From NCBI RefSeq assembly GCF_024300625.1, contig NZ_CP101322.1:2493992-2557991 (forward strand): a DNA stretch of 64,000 bases, read 5' to 3'. The translations under genes were made by a program, and so were the position numbers. How positions within the stretch are numbered: the stretch's first letter is position 1; each line of letters opens with the position of its first letter. Origin of the DNA: Halovivax gelatinilyticus (GTDB lineage Archaea; Halobacteriota; Halobacteria; Halobacteriales; Natrialbaceae). This document shows, in pieces, positions 55,754 through 63,947 of this stretch. A model generated the notes under the pieces. That model searched no databases and was not told the origin of the DNA. It was given only the letters and a program-made list of their open reading frames with translations.

Positions 55754-55861
55754 TTCGCTCCTAGTCGGCCCACCGATACCTAAATGCTTGCGGCCGGTTA
55801 GCACACGGAATCGACGGCCGATGACGGACGTTCGGGCCGTCTCGCCGTCCGAGCGCGGCGA

Positions 55862-56047
55862 TCACAACAGCAGTGCGACGATCGCGAGGACGATGAACAG
55901 CAGGACGAAGATACGGGCGATCTCCATCGAGATTCCGGCGATTCCGCGGGCGCCGACCGCGGCGGCGACGAGCGCCAGGACGAAAAAGGCGATCGCCCAG
56001 TACAGGAATCCGCCCTCTCCGATCTGGAAGACGACTCCGTCGAACAT
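55862..56047 (-). CDS. DUF1328-family small membrane protein
   Basis: A 61-residue protein starting [20 protein letters not shown] with two hydrophobic helices and a central [20 protein letters not shown], matching the DUF1328 (YtjA-like) family. Such proteins are linked to envelope stress in bacteria but lack a defined role. The frame runs further upstream through repeat DNA, but the ATG at 56047 begins the family sequence. Confidence 0.85.
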   Translation of the reverse strand: MFDGVVFQIGEGGFLYWAIAFFVLALVAAAVGARGIAGISMEIARIFVLLFIVLAIVALLL

Positions 56048-56614
56048 GGCTGAGGGGTGGACGAACTGGTACATAAAGTCTGTACACCCTCCAATCGGGT
56101 CGTCCGTCGGTCGACGGAAGTAACGGGTTCGTACTCGGCGATCGGTCTCGACGCCGACGGATCTCGCCGACCCGCCCGCTCGAAAGCGCACCCTTTGGGG
56201 AAGTGACTCGCAGTTAAGGGGATGAGTGGCTGCCGGGAGACTGGTGAGGACTGCCGGGGGACGGGGGAGGACTGCCGGGGGACGGGGGAGGACTGCCGGG
56301 GGACGGGGGAGGACTGCCGGGGGACGGGGGAGGACTGCCGGGGGACGGGGGAGGACTACCGGGGGACGGGGGAGGACTACCGGGGGACGGGGGAGGACTA
56401 CCGGGGGACGGGTGAGGACTGCTGTTGCGACGCTCAGGGGTTCGCAGCTAGACGGGTGCGTAGGCGTCCGGTGGGTATGTGAGACACGCTGGGTCCGGTA
56501 CCAATTCAGCCGCTCGTCACGTTCGAACTGACTGTCGTCGACGGTCGACGGTCTGGTTGGGCAGGAGGTAGGAACAGCATTATTACGTACTGTGTACAAT
56601 GGTAGCATGGGTCA
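56048..56614. other. Intergenic region dominated by a minisatellite
   Basis: Contains the promoter of DUF1328, the 21-bp tandem array (56225-56421) and the promoter of the zinc-finger gene at 56615. Frames crossing the array on either strand (an EDCRGTG repeat on plus, a proline-rich LPRPPAV repeat on minus) have no supporting features. Confidence 0.6.
56225..56421. repeat. 21-bp tandem repeat (minisatellite), eight near-perfect copies
   Basis: Unit gaggactgccgggggacggg plus one g repeats exactly from 56246 to 56413: five copies with tgcc then three with tacc, the last with one end change. A degenerate copy (56225-56245) and a partial copy (56414-56421) flank it. Purine-rich on one strand with runs of five G. 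The block order of variants suggests unit duplication. Not CRISPR, because there are no unique spacers. Confidence 0.95.
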
Positions 56615-56800
56615 ATGAGTACTGGAAACCCCTTCGAACGACTCCGCCAGTCGTACGCCGAGACGGCGTCTCGGTGTTCCTCCTGTGGGTCGGGTACCGA
56701 CTCGAGCGACTGGCGGGTTCGTACGTCCGGAGCGCGGATCCGATACGAGCACAATTGCAGGAGTTGTGGCGCCGCGGACAGGCGCGACCTTCGATTGTGA
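56615..56800 (+). CDS. Small zinc-finger protein (HVO_0649-type)
   Basis: A 61-residue protein: STGNPFERLRQSYAETASRC, then CSSCGSG and CRSCGAADRRDLRL. Two CxxC pairs 29 residues apart form a zinc ribbon. The N-terminus FERLRxxYxxT and the layout match the haloarchaeal HVO_0649-type zinc-finger micro-proteins as I recall them. The gene precedes RaSEA on the same strand with a 119-base gap. Function unknown; such proteins may regulate or bind nucleic acids. Confidence 0.75.
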   Translation: MSTGNPFERLRQSYAETASRCSSCGSGTDSSDWRVRTSGARIRYEHNCRSCGAADRRDLRL

Positions 56801-56919
56801 GCCGGTCGCGCATTCGCGAGCCGTCGCTTCGGTTGTCACCGCTGTTTCGTTGCTCGACGTCAGCCGACGGGTCACCGGGAGACGAAGCGGCTATACGCGC
56901 CCGGGCGCTTGACACGACA

Positions 56920-58017
56920 ATGAGTACGCCCACGCCCGAGGTATACGAACAGGGCAAGGGGATGGACGCCCACAACCAGGTGATGCGCGAGATCCGCTCG
57001 CGCAAGGAGGCGAGCTACGATCCCCACGAACCCACGCGCGTCTGGCTCGACGAGGACAACACGCCGGACGGCGTAATGCGGAGTCTGACGATCATCTTAA
57101 ACACCGGCGGCTGTCGCTGGGCCCGCGCCGGCGGCTGTACGATGTGTGGCTACGTCGCAGAGAGCGTCGACGGCGGCAGCGTCGGTCACGACGCGCTGAT
57201 GGATCAGATTCAGGTCTGTCTCGATCACGAAGCGGACAACGCCGACGAACCCGCCGATCTCATCAAGATCTACACCTCCGGGTCGTTCTTGGACGAGCGC
57301 GAAGTCGGCGCGGAGACGCGCGCGGCGATCGGCGAGACGTTCGCCGATCGCGAGCGGATGGTCGTCGAATCGCTGCCGGACTTCGTCGACCGCGAGAAGA
57401 TCGCCGACTTCACCCGACACGGCCTCGATACCGACGTCGCCATCGGTCTGGAGACGGCGACCGACCGAGTCCGTCACGACTGCGTGAACAAGTACTTCGA
57501 CTTCGCCGACTTCGAAGCGGCGTGTGCGGAGGCCGCCGCCGCTGATGCAGAGACGGACGACGCAGCCGCCGGAATCAAAGCCTACCTCCTGATGAAGCCG
57601 CCGTTTCTCGCAGAGTCCGAGGCCGTCTCCGACATGATCGCCTCGATCGAGCGCTGCGCGGCCGTCGAGGGCTGTCACACGGTCTCGATGAATCCCTGCA
57701 ACGTCCAGCGCTACACGATGGTTGACGAACTCTACTTCAACGACGGCTACCGCCCGCCGTGGCTCTGGTCGGTCGCCCACGTCCTCGAGGAAACCGCCGA
57801 GATCGACGCGATCGTCGTCTCCGATCCGGTCGGTCACGGCTCCGATCGCGGCCCCCACAACTGCAAGGAGTGTGACGACCTCGTCCAGAAGGCGATCAAG
57901 GACTTCAACCTCCGACAGGATCCGTCGGTCTTCTCGCAGGTCTCGTGTGACTGCGAAGCGACCTGGGAGACGGTGATGGAACTCGAGACGAGTTACAACA
58001 TGCCGCTGGTTCGGTGA
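56920..58017 (+). CDS. Archaeosine biosynthesis radical SAM protein RaSEA
   Basis: A 365-residue radical SAM enzyme. The cluster motif is in ILNTGGCRWARAGGCTMCGY (Cys-x7-Cys-x2-Cys); downstream are KIYTSGSFLDEREVG, VAIGLETATDRVRHDCVNKY and LMKPPFLAESEAVSDMIASI, as in the Elp3-like RaSEA group. It splits the lysine adduct made by ArcS on preQ0-tRNA to give archaeosine. Start at 56920 (MSTPTPEVYEQGKG); the longer frame covers the zinc-finger gene in another frame. With tgtA and arcS the window holds the three late archaeosine genes. Confidence 0.92.
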   Translation: MSTPTPEVYEQGKGMDAHNQVMREIRSRKEASYDPHEPTRVWLDEDNTPDGVMRSLTIILNTGGCRWARAGGCTMCGYVAESVDGGSVGHDALMDQIQVCLDHEADNADEPADLIKIYTSGSFLDEREVGAETRAAIGETFADRERMVVESLPDFVDREKIADFTRHGLDTDVAIGLETATDRVRHDCVNKYFDFADFEAACAEAAAADAETDDAAAGIKAYLLMKPPFLAESEAVSDMIASIERCAAVEGCHTVSMNPCNVQRYTMVDELYFNDGYRPPWLWSVAHVLEETAEIDAIVVSDPVGHGSDRGPHNCKECDDLVQKAIKDFNLRQDPSVFSQVSCDCEATWETVMELETSYNMPLVR

Positions 58018-58144
58018 GTAGGCACCGTAGTCCGAACCTCGTCCGTCGTAAATGACTTTCGGGAACCGGCGATCGTCACTACTCAGTTCTTATCTCTGTG
58101 GGACATCAATACCGTTAATACGTGGTGGATATTATTGGATTTAG

Positions 58145-58576
58145 ATGCCTGGGGCGAATACGAAGTCGGAACACTCTGGTCAAACGACGAGTGAAGTTTA
58201 TCGAACCGTCGCTTTTGCGAGCGTTACCATCGCGCTAATTGGGCTACTCGGTGGCGCGGCAACCGGCTATTTCCTTTCAGGAGCGGTCGTCTATGTTGCA
58301 GGCATGTGGATCGCCGTCGGCGTTGCACTTTTCGAGTGGCGTTCATCCCAAGGTGATGGTGCGGATGGGCCTCACGAAGTCGCGTTCGAACGGGCTAGTT
58401 ACTGGACGGTCGTGACGATACTCGTGGTGACCGCAACGCTGTTCCCGCCAGTAACTCTCCTAGCGGCCGGAGATTGGATCGGTACTGTCCCTGGATTCCG
58501 TTTCATTTTGCTTACACAGTCTACACTCATCCTCTTTTTTACTGTACTCTACGTAATATTCCGAGTGGAAACGTAG
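58145..58576 (+). CDS. Four-helix membrane protein
   Basis: A 143-residue protein with about four hydrophobic segments: VAFASVTIALIGLLGGAATG, GAVVYVAGMWIAVGVALFEW, YWTVVTILVVTATLFPPVTL and ILLTQSTLILFFTVLYVIFR. It starts 127 bases after RaSEA and converges on the Tat-exported gene at 59568-58657, with 80 bases between stops. Codon use is AT-richer than neighbours. No family recognised. Confidence 0.7.
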   Translation: MPGANTKSEHSGQTTSEVYRTVAFASVTIALIGLLGGAATGYFLSGAVVYVAGMWIAVGVALFEWRSSQGDGADGPHEVAFERASYWTVVTILVVTATLFPPVTLLAAGDWIGTVPGFRFILLTQSTLILFFTVLYVIFRVET

Positions 58577-58656
58577 ACATCTGGATACTCGGCATCGTAT
58601 CGACAGGACGAATGCCGATTGAAAAAACGGTGATGATCAGCAGCGACCGAAACTGC

Positions 58657-59568
58657 TCAGGCTCCTTGGATTGTGATGTTCTCGTAGTTGATGCCCCATT
58701 GACCGACATCGTGTTCCATATCTACGCTCGCTTGTGCCAGACCCAAGGCACCAATAGCACACCCCGACGTCAGGATGAAACGGTGGGTGTGATCCGGATC
58801 AACGTTCTGCAGGGTAATCTGTTCGCTGAAGCTTTGATCCCGATCGTGGCTGAAGTTCCCTGAATCTTCGAAGTTTACGAATGAACCGGAATCGACGATT
58901 CGCGATGTCGGGTCAGTTTCGCTCTCTTCTACTCGGTCAATCGCGTATCCGAGATCGTAGCTCGCACCGGACCCGCTGAGTGCTACGAGGAGACCGCTAA
59001 CGCCGGCCCCGGCGCCGATTGCAACGACGACTGGCGGCGCTTGCGGTTCAAACTCGTCTCCGTCGACGTAAGTACGCGTGGATGTTCCTGATGTTTTGGC
59101 GACCGGTTCTGTCGCCGCGTCATCACGTGTTTCTTCCTCGAAAGGGTTTATGCTCCTTCCGGACGCCTCGACTTTGAGATCAAAGTCAAGGGATATCTCG
59201 ACTTCGTCGACATCGTTTGCAATGTCGAAATACTGCCACGCTGCAGCTGCCCGGACTGTTTCACTGCGGAACATTCTTCCCCCTGTGTAGAGGTTCACGC
59301 GTTTGCCGGTGTCGCCGACGATGGCTGTCGTATTGCCACCACCGGATTCGGCGATCGTGTATCCGTGGAAATTGTGGTAGCTGACCGCTCCACTCTGACC
59401 GACCTCGCGGATCTGATTTCCGCCCGAGTTAACCGATGCGGGGAATTCGAATTCGGCTAGCCCGCCACTATTGGGGTCTGGGCTGGCAGATCCAGTTCCA
59501 AAACTCGATGCACCTAAGACGCCAACAGTGCTTAATGCGGCGCCCTTCGTGAATGTTCTTCGATCCAT
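58657..59568 (-). CDS. Tat-exported protein, unknown function
   Basis: A 303-residue protein starting MDRRTFTKGAALSTVGVLGA, a twin-arginine leader ending near SASP. The mature part is Gly/Ser/Asn-rich and beta-like (AEFEFPASVNSGGNQIREVG, SYHNFHGYTIAESGGGNTTA). Residues about 175-200 (PPVVVAIGAGAGVSGLLVAL) are hydrophobic and could insert in or cross a membrane. It ends WGINYENITIQGA. Codon use is less GC-rich than the chromosome average. Convergent with the small membrane protein at 58145. Unknown. Confidence 0.72.
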   Translation of the reverse strand: MDRRTFTKGAALSTVGVLGASSFGTGSASPDPNSGGLAEFEFPASVNSGGNQIREVGQSGAVSYHNFHGYTIAESGGGNTTAIVGDTGKRVNLYTGGRMFRSETVRAAAAWQYFDIANDVDEVEISLDFDLKVEASGRSINPFEEETRDDAATEPVAKTSGTSTRTYVDGDEFEPQAPPVVVAIGAGAGVSGLLVALSGSGASYDLGYAIDRVEESETDPTSRIVDSGSFVNFEDSGNFSHDRDQSFSEQITLQNVDPDHTHRFILTSGCAIGALGLAQASVDMEHDVGQWGINYENITIQGA

Positions 59569-59765
59569 GCTGCATTAAAACCGGCCAACCCAAACAGCAA
59601 TAAACTTTGCTAATTTCCATACGTTATAAATAGTTTAACAAATTTGGATATGTGTGGTCTTGGGCGATGGTTTCTTAAGATCGGGGCGGAATTTGCCCAG
59701 AAACATTACGCGGAGTGGATCGACAGTGTGACGAATGAAGCCCTATCGGCGATCCGATGTCCTCT

Positions 59766-59930
59766 TCACGACGGGTGCTGGTGTTTGAGTCGCTCGCCAA
59801 CCATCCCCGGGACCGGCGTCAGGCAGTCTTTGCACTTCCAGGTCGGGTAGATTCCCGTCTCTTCTTTCTCGATGTCCTGGCGATACCGGAGCGTCGCACC
59901 GCACTGACAGCGATAGGTCGATCCGGTCAT
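59766..59930 (-). CDS. Small zinc-binding protein (54 aa)
   Basis: The minus-strand ATG at 59930 opens MTGSTYRCQCGATLRYRQDI, continues to WKCKDCLTPVPG and ends KHQHPS before TGA. Four cysteines (C8, C10, C33, C36) in CxC and CxxC pairs, with late histidines, give a probable zinc ribbon. The frame is intact and of native composition. Function unknown. Opposite frames at this site are shadows. Confidence 0.72.
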   Translation of the reverse strand: MTGSTYRCQCGATLRYRQDIEKEETGIYPTWKCKDCLTPVPGMVGERLKHQHPS

Positions 59931-60041
59931 TGGTGACGCTGAGTCCGTCCAGCCCGATAACGCTCACGCCAGTCGTGGCTCGATCCGTGGGAGAGACCTG
60001 ATACCACGAAACACTGTCTCTCCGGGAGCACAGACCACCAG

Positions 60042-60051
60042 AGATAAATAC
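60042..60051 (+). promoter_or_regulatory. TATA box of the fba-fbp operon
   Basis: The AT stretch agataaatac (about 60042-60051) is centred about 30 bases before the fba ATG, matching a haloarchaeal leaderless promoter. Confidence 0.5.
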
Positions 60052-60075
60052 GCTACCGTAGCACCACTCAATCAG

Positions 60076-60864
60076 ATGATTCCGATCGACGATTCCCCGA
60101 TCGTTCGCGACGGAAAGGTACTGATTCTCGCGATGGACCACGGCCTGGAGCACGGTCCGGTCGACTTCGAGGATGTCCCGGAGAAACTCGACCCATCGAC
60201 GGTGTTCGAGACGGCGACCCACGACGCGGTGACCGCGATGGCCGTCCAGAAAGGGATCGCGGAGGGCTACTACCCGAGCTTCGAAGACGACGTCAACCTG
60301 CTGCTCAAGATCAACGGCACGTCGAACCTCTGGATGGGCGAGCCTGACTCGGCGGTCAACTGCTCGGTCGAGTACGCCGCCGAACTCGGCGCCGACGCCC
60401 TCGGCTTTACGGTGTACGGCGGTTCGAACCACGAGATCGAGATGGTCGAGGAGTTCCGCGACGTCCAGGAGGCTGGACGCGCCCACGCCCTCCCGACCGT
60501 CATGTGGTCGTACCCGCGCGGACAGGGACTCAAAAACGACACCAAGCCGAGCACGATCTCTTACGCGACCCGGCTCGCGCTCGAACTCGGCGCCGACGTG
60601 GCGAAGGTCAAGTACCCGGGAAGCAAGGAGGCCATGGCCCACGCCGTCCAGTGTGCCGGCGACATGAAGGTCGTCATGAGCGGCGGCTCGAAGACCTCCG
60701 ATTACGAGTTCCTCTCGACCGTCGAGGCCGTCATGGACGCCGGCGCGAAGGGACTCGCCGTCGGGCGCAACGTCTGGCAGCGCGAGGACCCGACGCGCCT
60801 ACTCGACGCCCTCGAGAAAGTCATCTACGAGGGCGAGACCGCCGACGCCGCCCTCGACGGATGA
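60076..60864 (+). CDS. fba: Class I (archaeal type IA) fructose-1,6-bisphosphate aldolase
   Basis: A 262-residue aldolase: VLILAMDHGLEHGPVDFEDV at the start, YPRGQGLKND, then VAKVKYPGSKEAMAHAVQCA with the Schiff-base Lys, VVMSGGSKTSDYEF and GAKGLAVGRNVWQRE for phosphate binding. These fit the DhnA/archaeal FBA family. Related aldolases make ADTH for the archaeal shikimate route, but the DHGLEHGPVDF motif and the overlapping fructose bisphosphatase gene favour gluconeogenesis. Stop overlaps the next start (ATGA). Confidence 0.9.
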   Translation: MIPIDDSPIVRDGKVLILAMDHGLEHGPVDFEDVPEKLDPSTVFETATHDAVTAMAVQKGIAEGYYPSFEDDVNLLLKINGTSNLWMGEPDSAVNCSVEYAAELGADALGFTVYGGSNHEIEMVEEFRDVQEAGRAHALPTVMWSYPRGQGLKNDTKPSTISYATRLALELGADVAKVKYPGSKEAMAHAVQCAGDMKVVMSGGSKTSDYEFLSTVEAVMDAGAKGLAVGRNVWQREDPTRLLDALEKVIYEGETADAALDG

Positions 60865-61730
60865 CGGCCGCGAACGCCGAGAACGACGCCGTCGCGGAGA
60901 TCGTCGACGTGATCGCCGATTCGGCAGCCGAGATACGTCGCGGCCTGGTCGGCCGGCGAGAGGACGTCGACGCGGAGAACCCGAGCGGCGAGACCCAGGC
61001 CGAGGCGGACGTCTGGGCCGACGAACTGCTCGCCGAGCGGCTGGCGGCGATCGAGGGCGTCGCCGAGTACGCGAGCGAAGAGCGCGTCGAAATCTCACAG
61101 GTCGGCGACGGCGACCTGTACGTCGCCGTCGACCCGCTCGACGGCTCGTCTAACCTCAAATCGAACAACACGATGGGGACGGTGTTCGGGATCTACGACG
61201 AACCGCTCCCGGCGCCCGGAACGTCGCTGGTCGCCTCCGGCTGGATCCTCTACGGTCCCATCACGACGATGGCGTTCGCCCGCGACGGAACGGTCACCAA
61301 GTACGAACTGACCGGCGGTGAACGTACCGTCGTCGACCCGGACGTCACCATCCCGGACGAGCCGCTGGTCTACGGCTTCGGCGGTCGGGTACCCGACTGG
61401 CCGGCGGACTTCGAGGCCTACGTGCGCGAGATCGAGTCCGACGACTCGCTCAAACTCCGCTACGGCGGCGCGATGATCGGCGACGTCAATCAGGTACTCA
61501 CCTACGGCGGAATCTTCGCGTATCCCGCCCTCGAGGGCAGCCCCGAGGGCAAACTCCGGCTGCAGTTCGAGTGCAACCCGATCGCCCACCTCGTCGAGAC
61601 GGCGGGCGGGCGCTCCTCTGACGGCTCGCAGTCGATCCTCGCTGTCGAGCCGACGGAACTCCACCAGCGCGTCCCGCTCCACGTCGGGACCGAGTCGCTG
61701 ATCGATCGACTCGAATCCGCGCTCGCCTGA
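60861..61730 (+). CDS. fbp: Fructose-1,6-bisphosphatase
   Basis: A 289-residue class I FBPase: GETQAEADVWADELLAERLA, EYASEERVE, the metal-site VAVDPLDGSSNLKSNNTMGT, VASGWILYGP, LRYGGAMIGDVNQVLTYGGI and AHLVETAGGRSSDGSQSIL. It hydrolyses fructose-1,6-bisphosphate to fructose-6-phosphate. Its start shares four bases with the aldolase stop, so the pair makes consecutive steps of gluconeogenesis from one message. Confidence 0.93.
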   Translation: MTAANAENDAVAEIVDVIADSAAEIRRGLVGRREDVDAENPSGETQAEADVWADELLAERLAAIEGVAEYASEERVEISQVGDGDLYVAVDPLDGSSNLKSNNTMGTVFGIYDEPLPAPGTSLVASGWILYGPITTMAFARDGTVTKYELTGGERTVVDPDVTIPDEPLVYGFGGRVPDWPADFEAYVREIESDDSLKLRYGGAMIGDVNQVLTYGGIFAYPALEGSPEGKLRLQFECNPIAHLVETAGGRSSDGSQSILAVEPTELHQRVPLHVGTESLIDRLESALA

Positions 61731-61750
61731 GTCCGTTCGGAGACGGACCG

Positions 61751-62167
61751 TCACCGTCGTTCGTCGTCGAGTACTCGGTCTCGATCGGATTCCATCGCTT
61801 TCGTTCGCTCGTCGAGTTGTCGATTCCAATCTGGCTTCGAGACGTCGTCTCGATCGGGTGTCGACAGGTGCCGGTCGATCGCTCGTTCGAATTCGTCTTC
61901 TGAGAGTTCGCCAGCGACGTAACGCTCGCGGAGTTCCGAGACTGGGTCGCTGACCGACTCGGCGTTCGACGAGAGAACGGAATCACCACTCAGCAGGGTC
62001 ACCGGGAGTACGACGAAGACGAGAATAATCGAGGCGAGCGCGGCGAGCGTGGTGAATCCGAACAGGGCGAGCGCCGAGATGACGACGAGGAACGGAACGG
62101 AGACGAGCACGACCAGATCGCCGACGTCTTCGAGTAGTCCGTTCGACCGAAACCAGGTGAGCGCCAT
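61751..62167 (-). CDS. Membrane protein with C-terminal SHOCT-like domain
   Basis: A 138-residue protein. Two hydrophobic segments (DLVVLVSVPFLVVISALALF and LAALASIILVFVVLPVTLLS) are followed by LRERYVAGELSEDEFERAID, the SHOCT short helical domain, and a charged tail. SHOCT domains are thought to aid oligomer formation. Start at 62167 (MALTWFRSNG). Convergent with fbp. Confidence 0.78.
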   Translation of the reverse strand: MALTWFRSNGLLEDVGDLVVLVSVPFLVVISALALFGFTTLAALASIILVFVVLPVTLLSGDSVLSSNAESVSDPVSELRERYVAGELSEDEFERAIDRHLSTPDRDDVSKPDWNRQLDERTKAMESDRDRVLDDERR

Positions 62168-62242
62168 CGGTTCTTGCCACCCTCTAGATCGGACGCGCAC
62201 ATAATTTCCGGGGCGACGCGAGGCGGTGACTCGCTGTCATCG

Positions 62243-62467
62243 TCACGACGTCGAGCGCTCTGTACTGCTGCCTACGAGGCCGGGGTCGAACAGCAAGACG
62301 AACGCGAGCGTCCCGCCGATCAACAGCGGGTAGAACGCCCACCGCGGCCAGCCGGTGGCCAGAAATACGAGACCGAGTCCGAGGACCCAGCCGGTGACGA
62401 CGAGGACGAGCCACGCCCCGACGAGCAGGGAACGGAGGATCGATCGAACGGAGATGTCGCGTTTCAT
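62243..62467 (-). CDS. Two-helix membrane protein
   Basis: A 74-residue protein starting MKRDISVRSILRSLLVGAWL with two helices (LVVTGWVLGLGLVFLATGWP and FYPLLIGGTLAFVLLF). It starts just one base after the stop of the protease gene on the same strand, so both are probably in one operon. Unknown function. Confidence 0.72.
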   Translation of the reverse strand: MKRDISVRSILRSLLVGAWLVLVVTGWVLGLGLVFLATGWPRWAFYPLLIGGTLAFVLLFDPGLVGSSTERSTS

Positions 62468-62468
62468 G

Positions 62469-63722
62469 TTAGAAGTGATAGCCGTGGCGTTCGGTGAGCG
62501 TGTGGGCGGAGACACCCCAGACGTGATCCTGGCCGGGCCACCAGGTTCGAGCGCTGTTGACCGAGGCGACGATCGCGCCGTCGACCTCGTCGTGATCCGG
62601 ATAGATCGTGACGGAGCCGCTGTCGCCGTCGCTGATGTCGGCTTCGGTTCCCCACTTCAGCTGGCCGCCCTGGCAGCGGTCGGTCGTCACGCACGTCGCG
62701 GCGTCGATCCCGTGAACGTCGCCGGTCGTACGTCCGCTCGTTCCGCCGATCTTCGCGACCGACTCGCCGCGAGCGACGAGGTCTGCGAGTCCCCAGCGCG
62801 TAAACTGTCCGGCGATCGGAATCCCGTTCGTTCGGCCGACGACGCTCCCGGGTCTGATCGCGCTGACCGGCCGCGCGATCGCGACGTCCACGTCGGGAAG
62901 CGTGTCGACGACGTGACCGATCGTCAGCGGGCGTCGGTCGACGAGAGTCGGAAGCGACAGCGTCTCTCCGACCGAATCGTCCCATCCCGGGAACGCGTGT
63001 AACGCCGTCGCGAACAGCGGTTCGGCCTCGCCCGATCGGTACACCGCCGGCGTCAACGTCGCGTAGCTGCTCGAGACGGCACACCGAACGCCGCCGGGGA
63101 CGGGGTCGACGTTCGCGTTTCGAACCAGCTGCGTCGGCTCGGGCGACGCGTCACGTTCGAGTTCGTCGATGCTGTCTTCGTCCTCGATGTCGATTTCGAT
63201 CCCCTCCAGGGTTCCGTCCCACTCGATACCGATCCGGGAGAGCACCGACGCGACGTCGCCGGGAAGCGACCAGAGATCGTCGCTTTCGACGCCGATCGAC
63301 AGGGTGACCGTCCCCGACTCGTACGATCCGGGAACGACCGCGCTGTTTAGGTATCCCGGTAGTTGCGTTCGAACCAGCGTGGCGTGTACGTCGAGGGCCG
63401 TCTCGACGCGGTGATACCAGTCGGCCGGAACGGTTCGCGTGATCGGTTCGAGGGTGGTTCTCGACCCCGGTTCGCCGAAGAGCTGACCGTCGTCTGACCG
63501 AACGTAGGCCGTCTCGATTTCGACCGTGCCGTCGGGCGGATCGAGCGCGCTGTCTATTCCCAGGTAGTGACCGACGCCGAGTGCGTATCCGACGCTTCCG
63601 ACGCACGTGAGCGCGGTACGACGATCGACGCGCCGACTCGACGTATTCGGTGCTGACTCGTCCGTCGACGTCGATAGCGCGCTCGACTCACGTCTCTCGG
63701 CTGGTGTTTCTGAATCGCCCAT
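62469..63722 (-). CDS. Membrane-anchored trypsin-like serine protease
   Basis: A 417-residue protein. A basic N-terminus and one hydrophobic stretch (RRTALTCVGSVGYALGVGHY, residues 34-53) suggest a signal anchor. The chymotrypsin-fold triad is readable: His242 in LFATALHAF, Asp277 or Asp279 in LPDVDVAIARP, and Ser368 in ISDGDSGSVTIY. A cysteine pair TCVTTDRC lies near residue 344. The first 200 residues after the anchor are a charged, unassigned region. Likely cleaves proteins at the cell surface; the substrate is unknown. Start at 63722. Confidence 0.8.
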   Translation of the reverse strand: MGDSETPAERRESSALSTSTDESAPNTSSRRVDRRTALTCVGSVGYALGVGHYLGIDSALDPPDGTVEIETAYVRSDDGQLFGEPGSRTTLEPITRTVPADWYHRVETALDVHATLVRTQLPGYLNSAVVPGSYESGTVTLSIGVESDDLWSLPGDVASVLSRIGIEWDGTLEGIEIDIEDEDSIDELERDASPEPTQLVRNANVDPVPGGVRCAVSSSYATLTPAVYRSGEAEPLFATALHAFPGWDDSVGETLSLPTLVDRRPLTIGHVVDTLPDVDVAIARPVSAIRPGSVVGRTNGIPIAGQFTRWGLADLVARGESVAKIGGTSGRTTGDVHGIDAATCVTTDRCQGGQLKWGTEADISDGDSGSVTIYPDHDEVDGAIVASVNSARTWWPGQDHVWGVSAHTLTERHGYHF

Positions 63723-63947
63723 GGCTGCCTGTCTCTCCGGCGGCGAACTCGCCCACCGCGGTATCGCAGGGACGCCGGTGTCGCCAATGTCGATTGTGCT
63801 TGCACACGGTAGCACGCCGAGTAATCACAGACTGAGCGCTCGTGACGCCGATCGACTCGGTCCGACCGACGACGATCCGTTCGAGTGCGTTACTTTCTGC
63901 GCGTTCGAATGGAAAACGGTTTGGGCTGGACACTCCCAGCCTACGGT

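Noticed and set aside
56225-56421. Tandem repeat array as a possible CRISPR
   Set aside because: Units are contiguous 21-mers with no unique spacers and no cas genes nearby.
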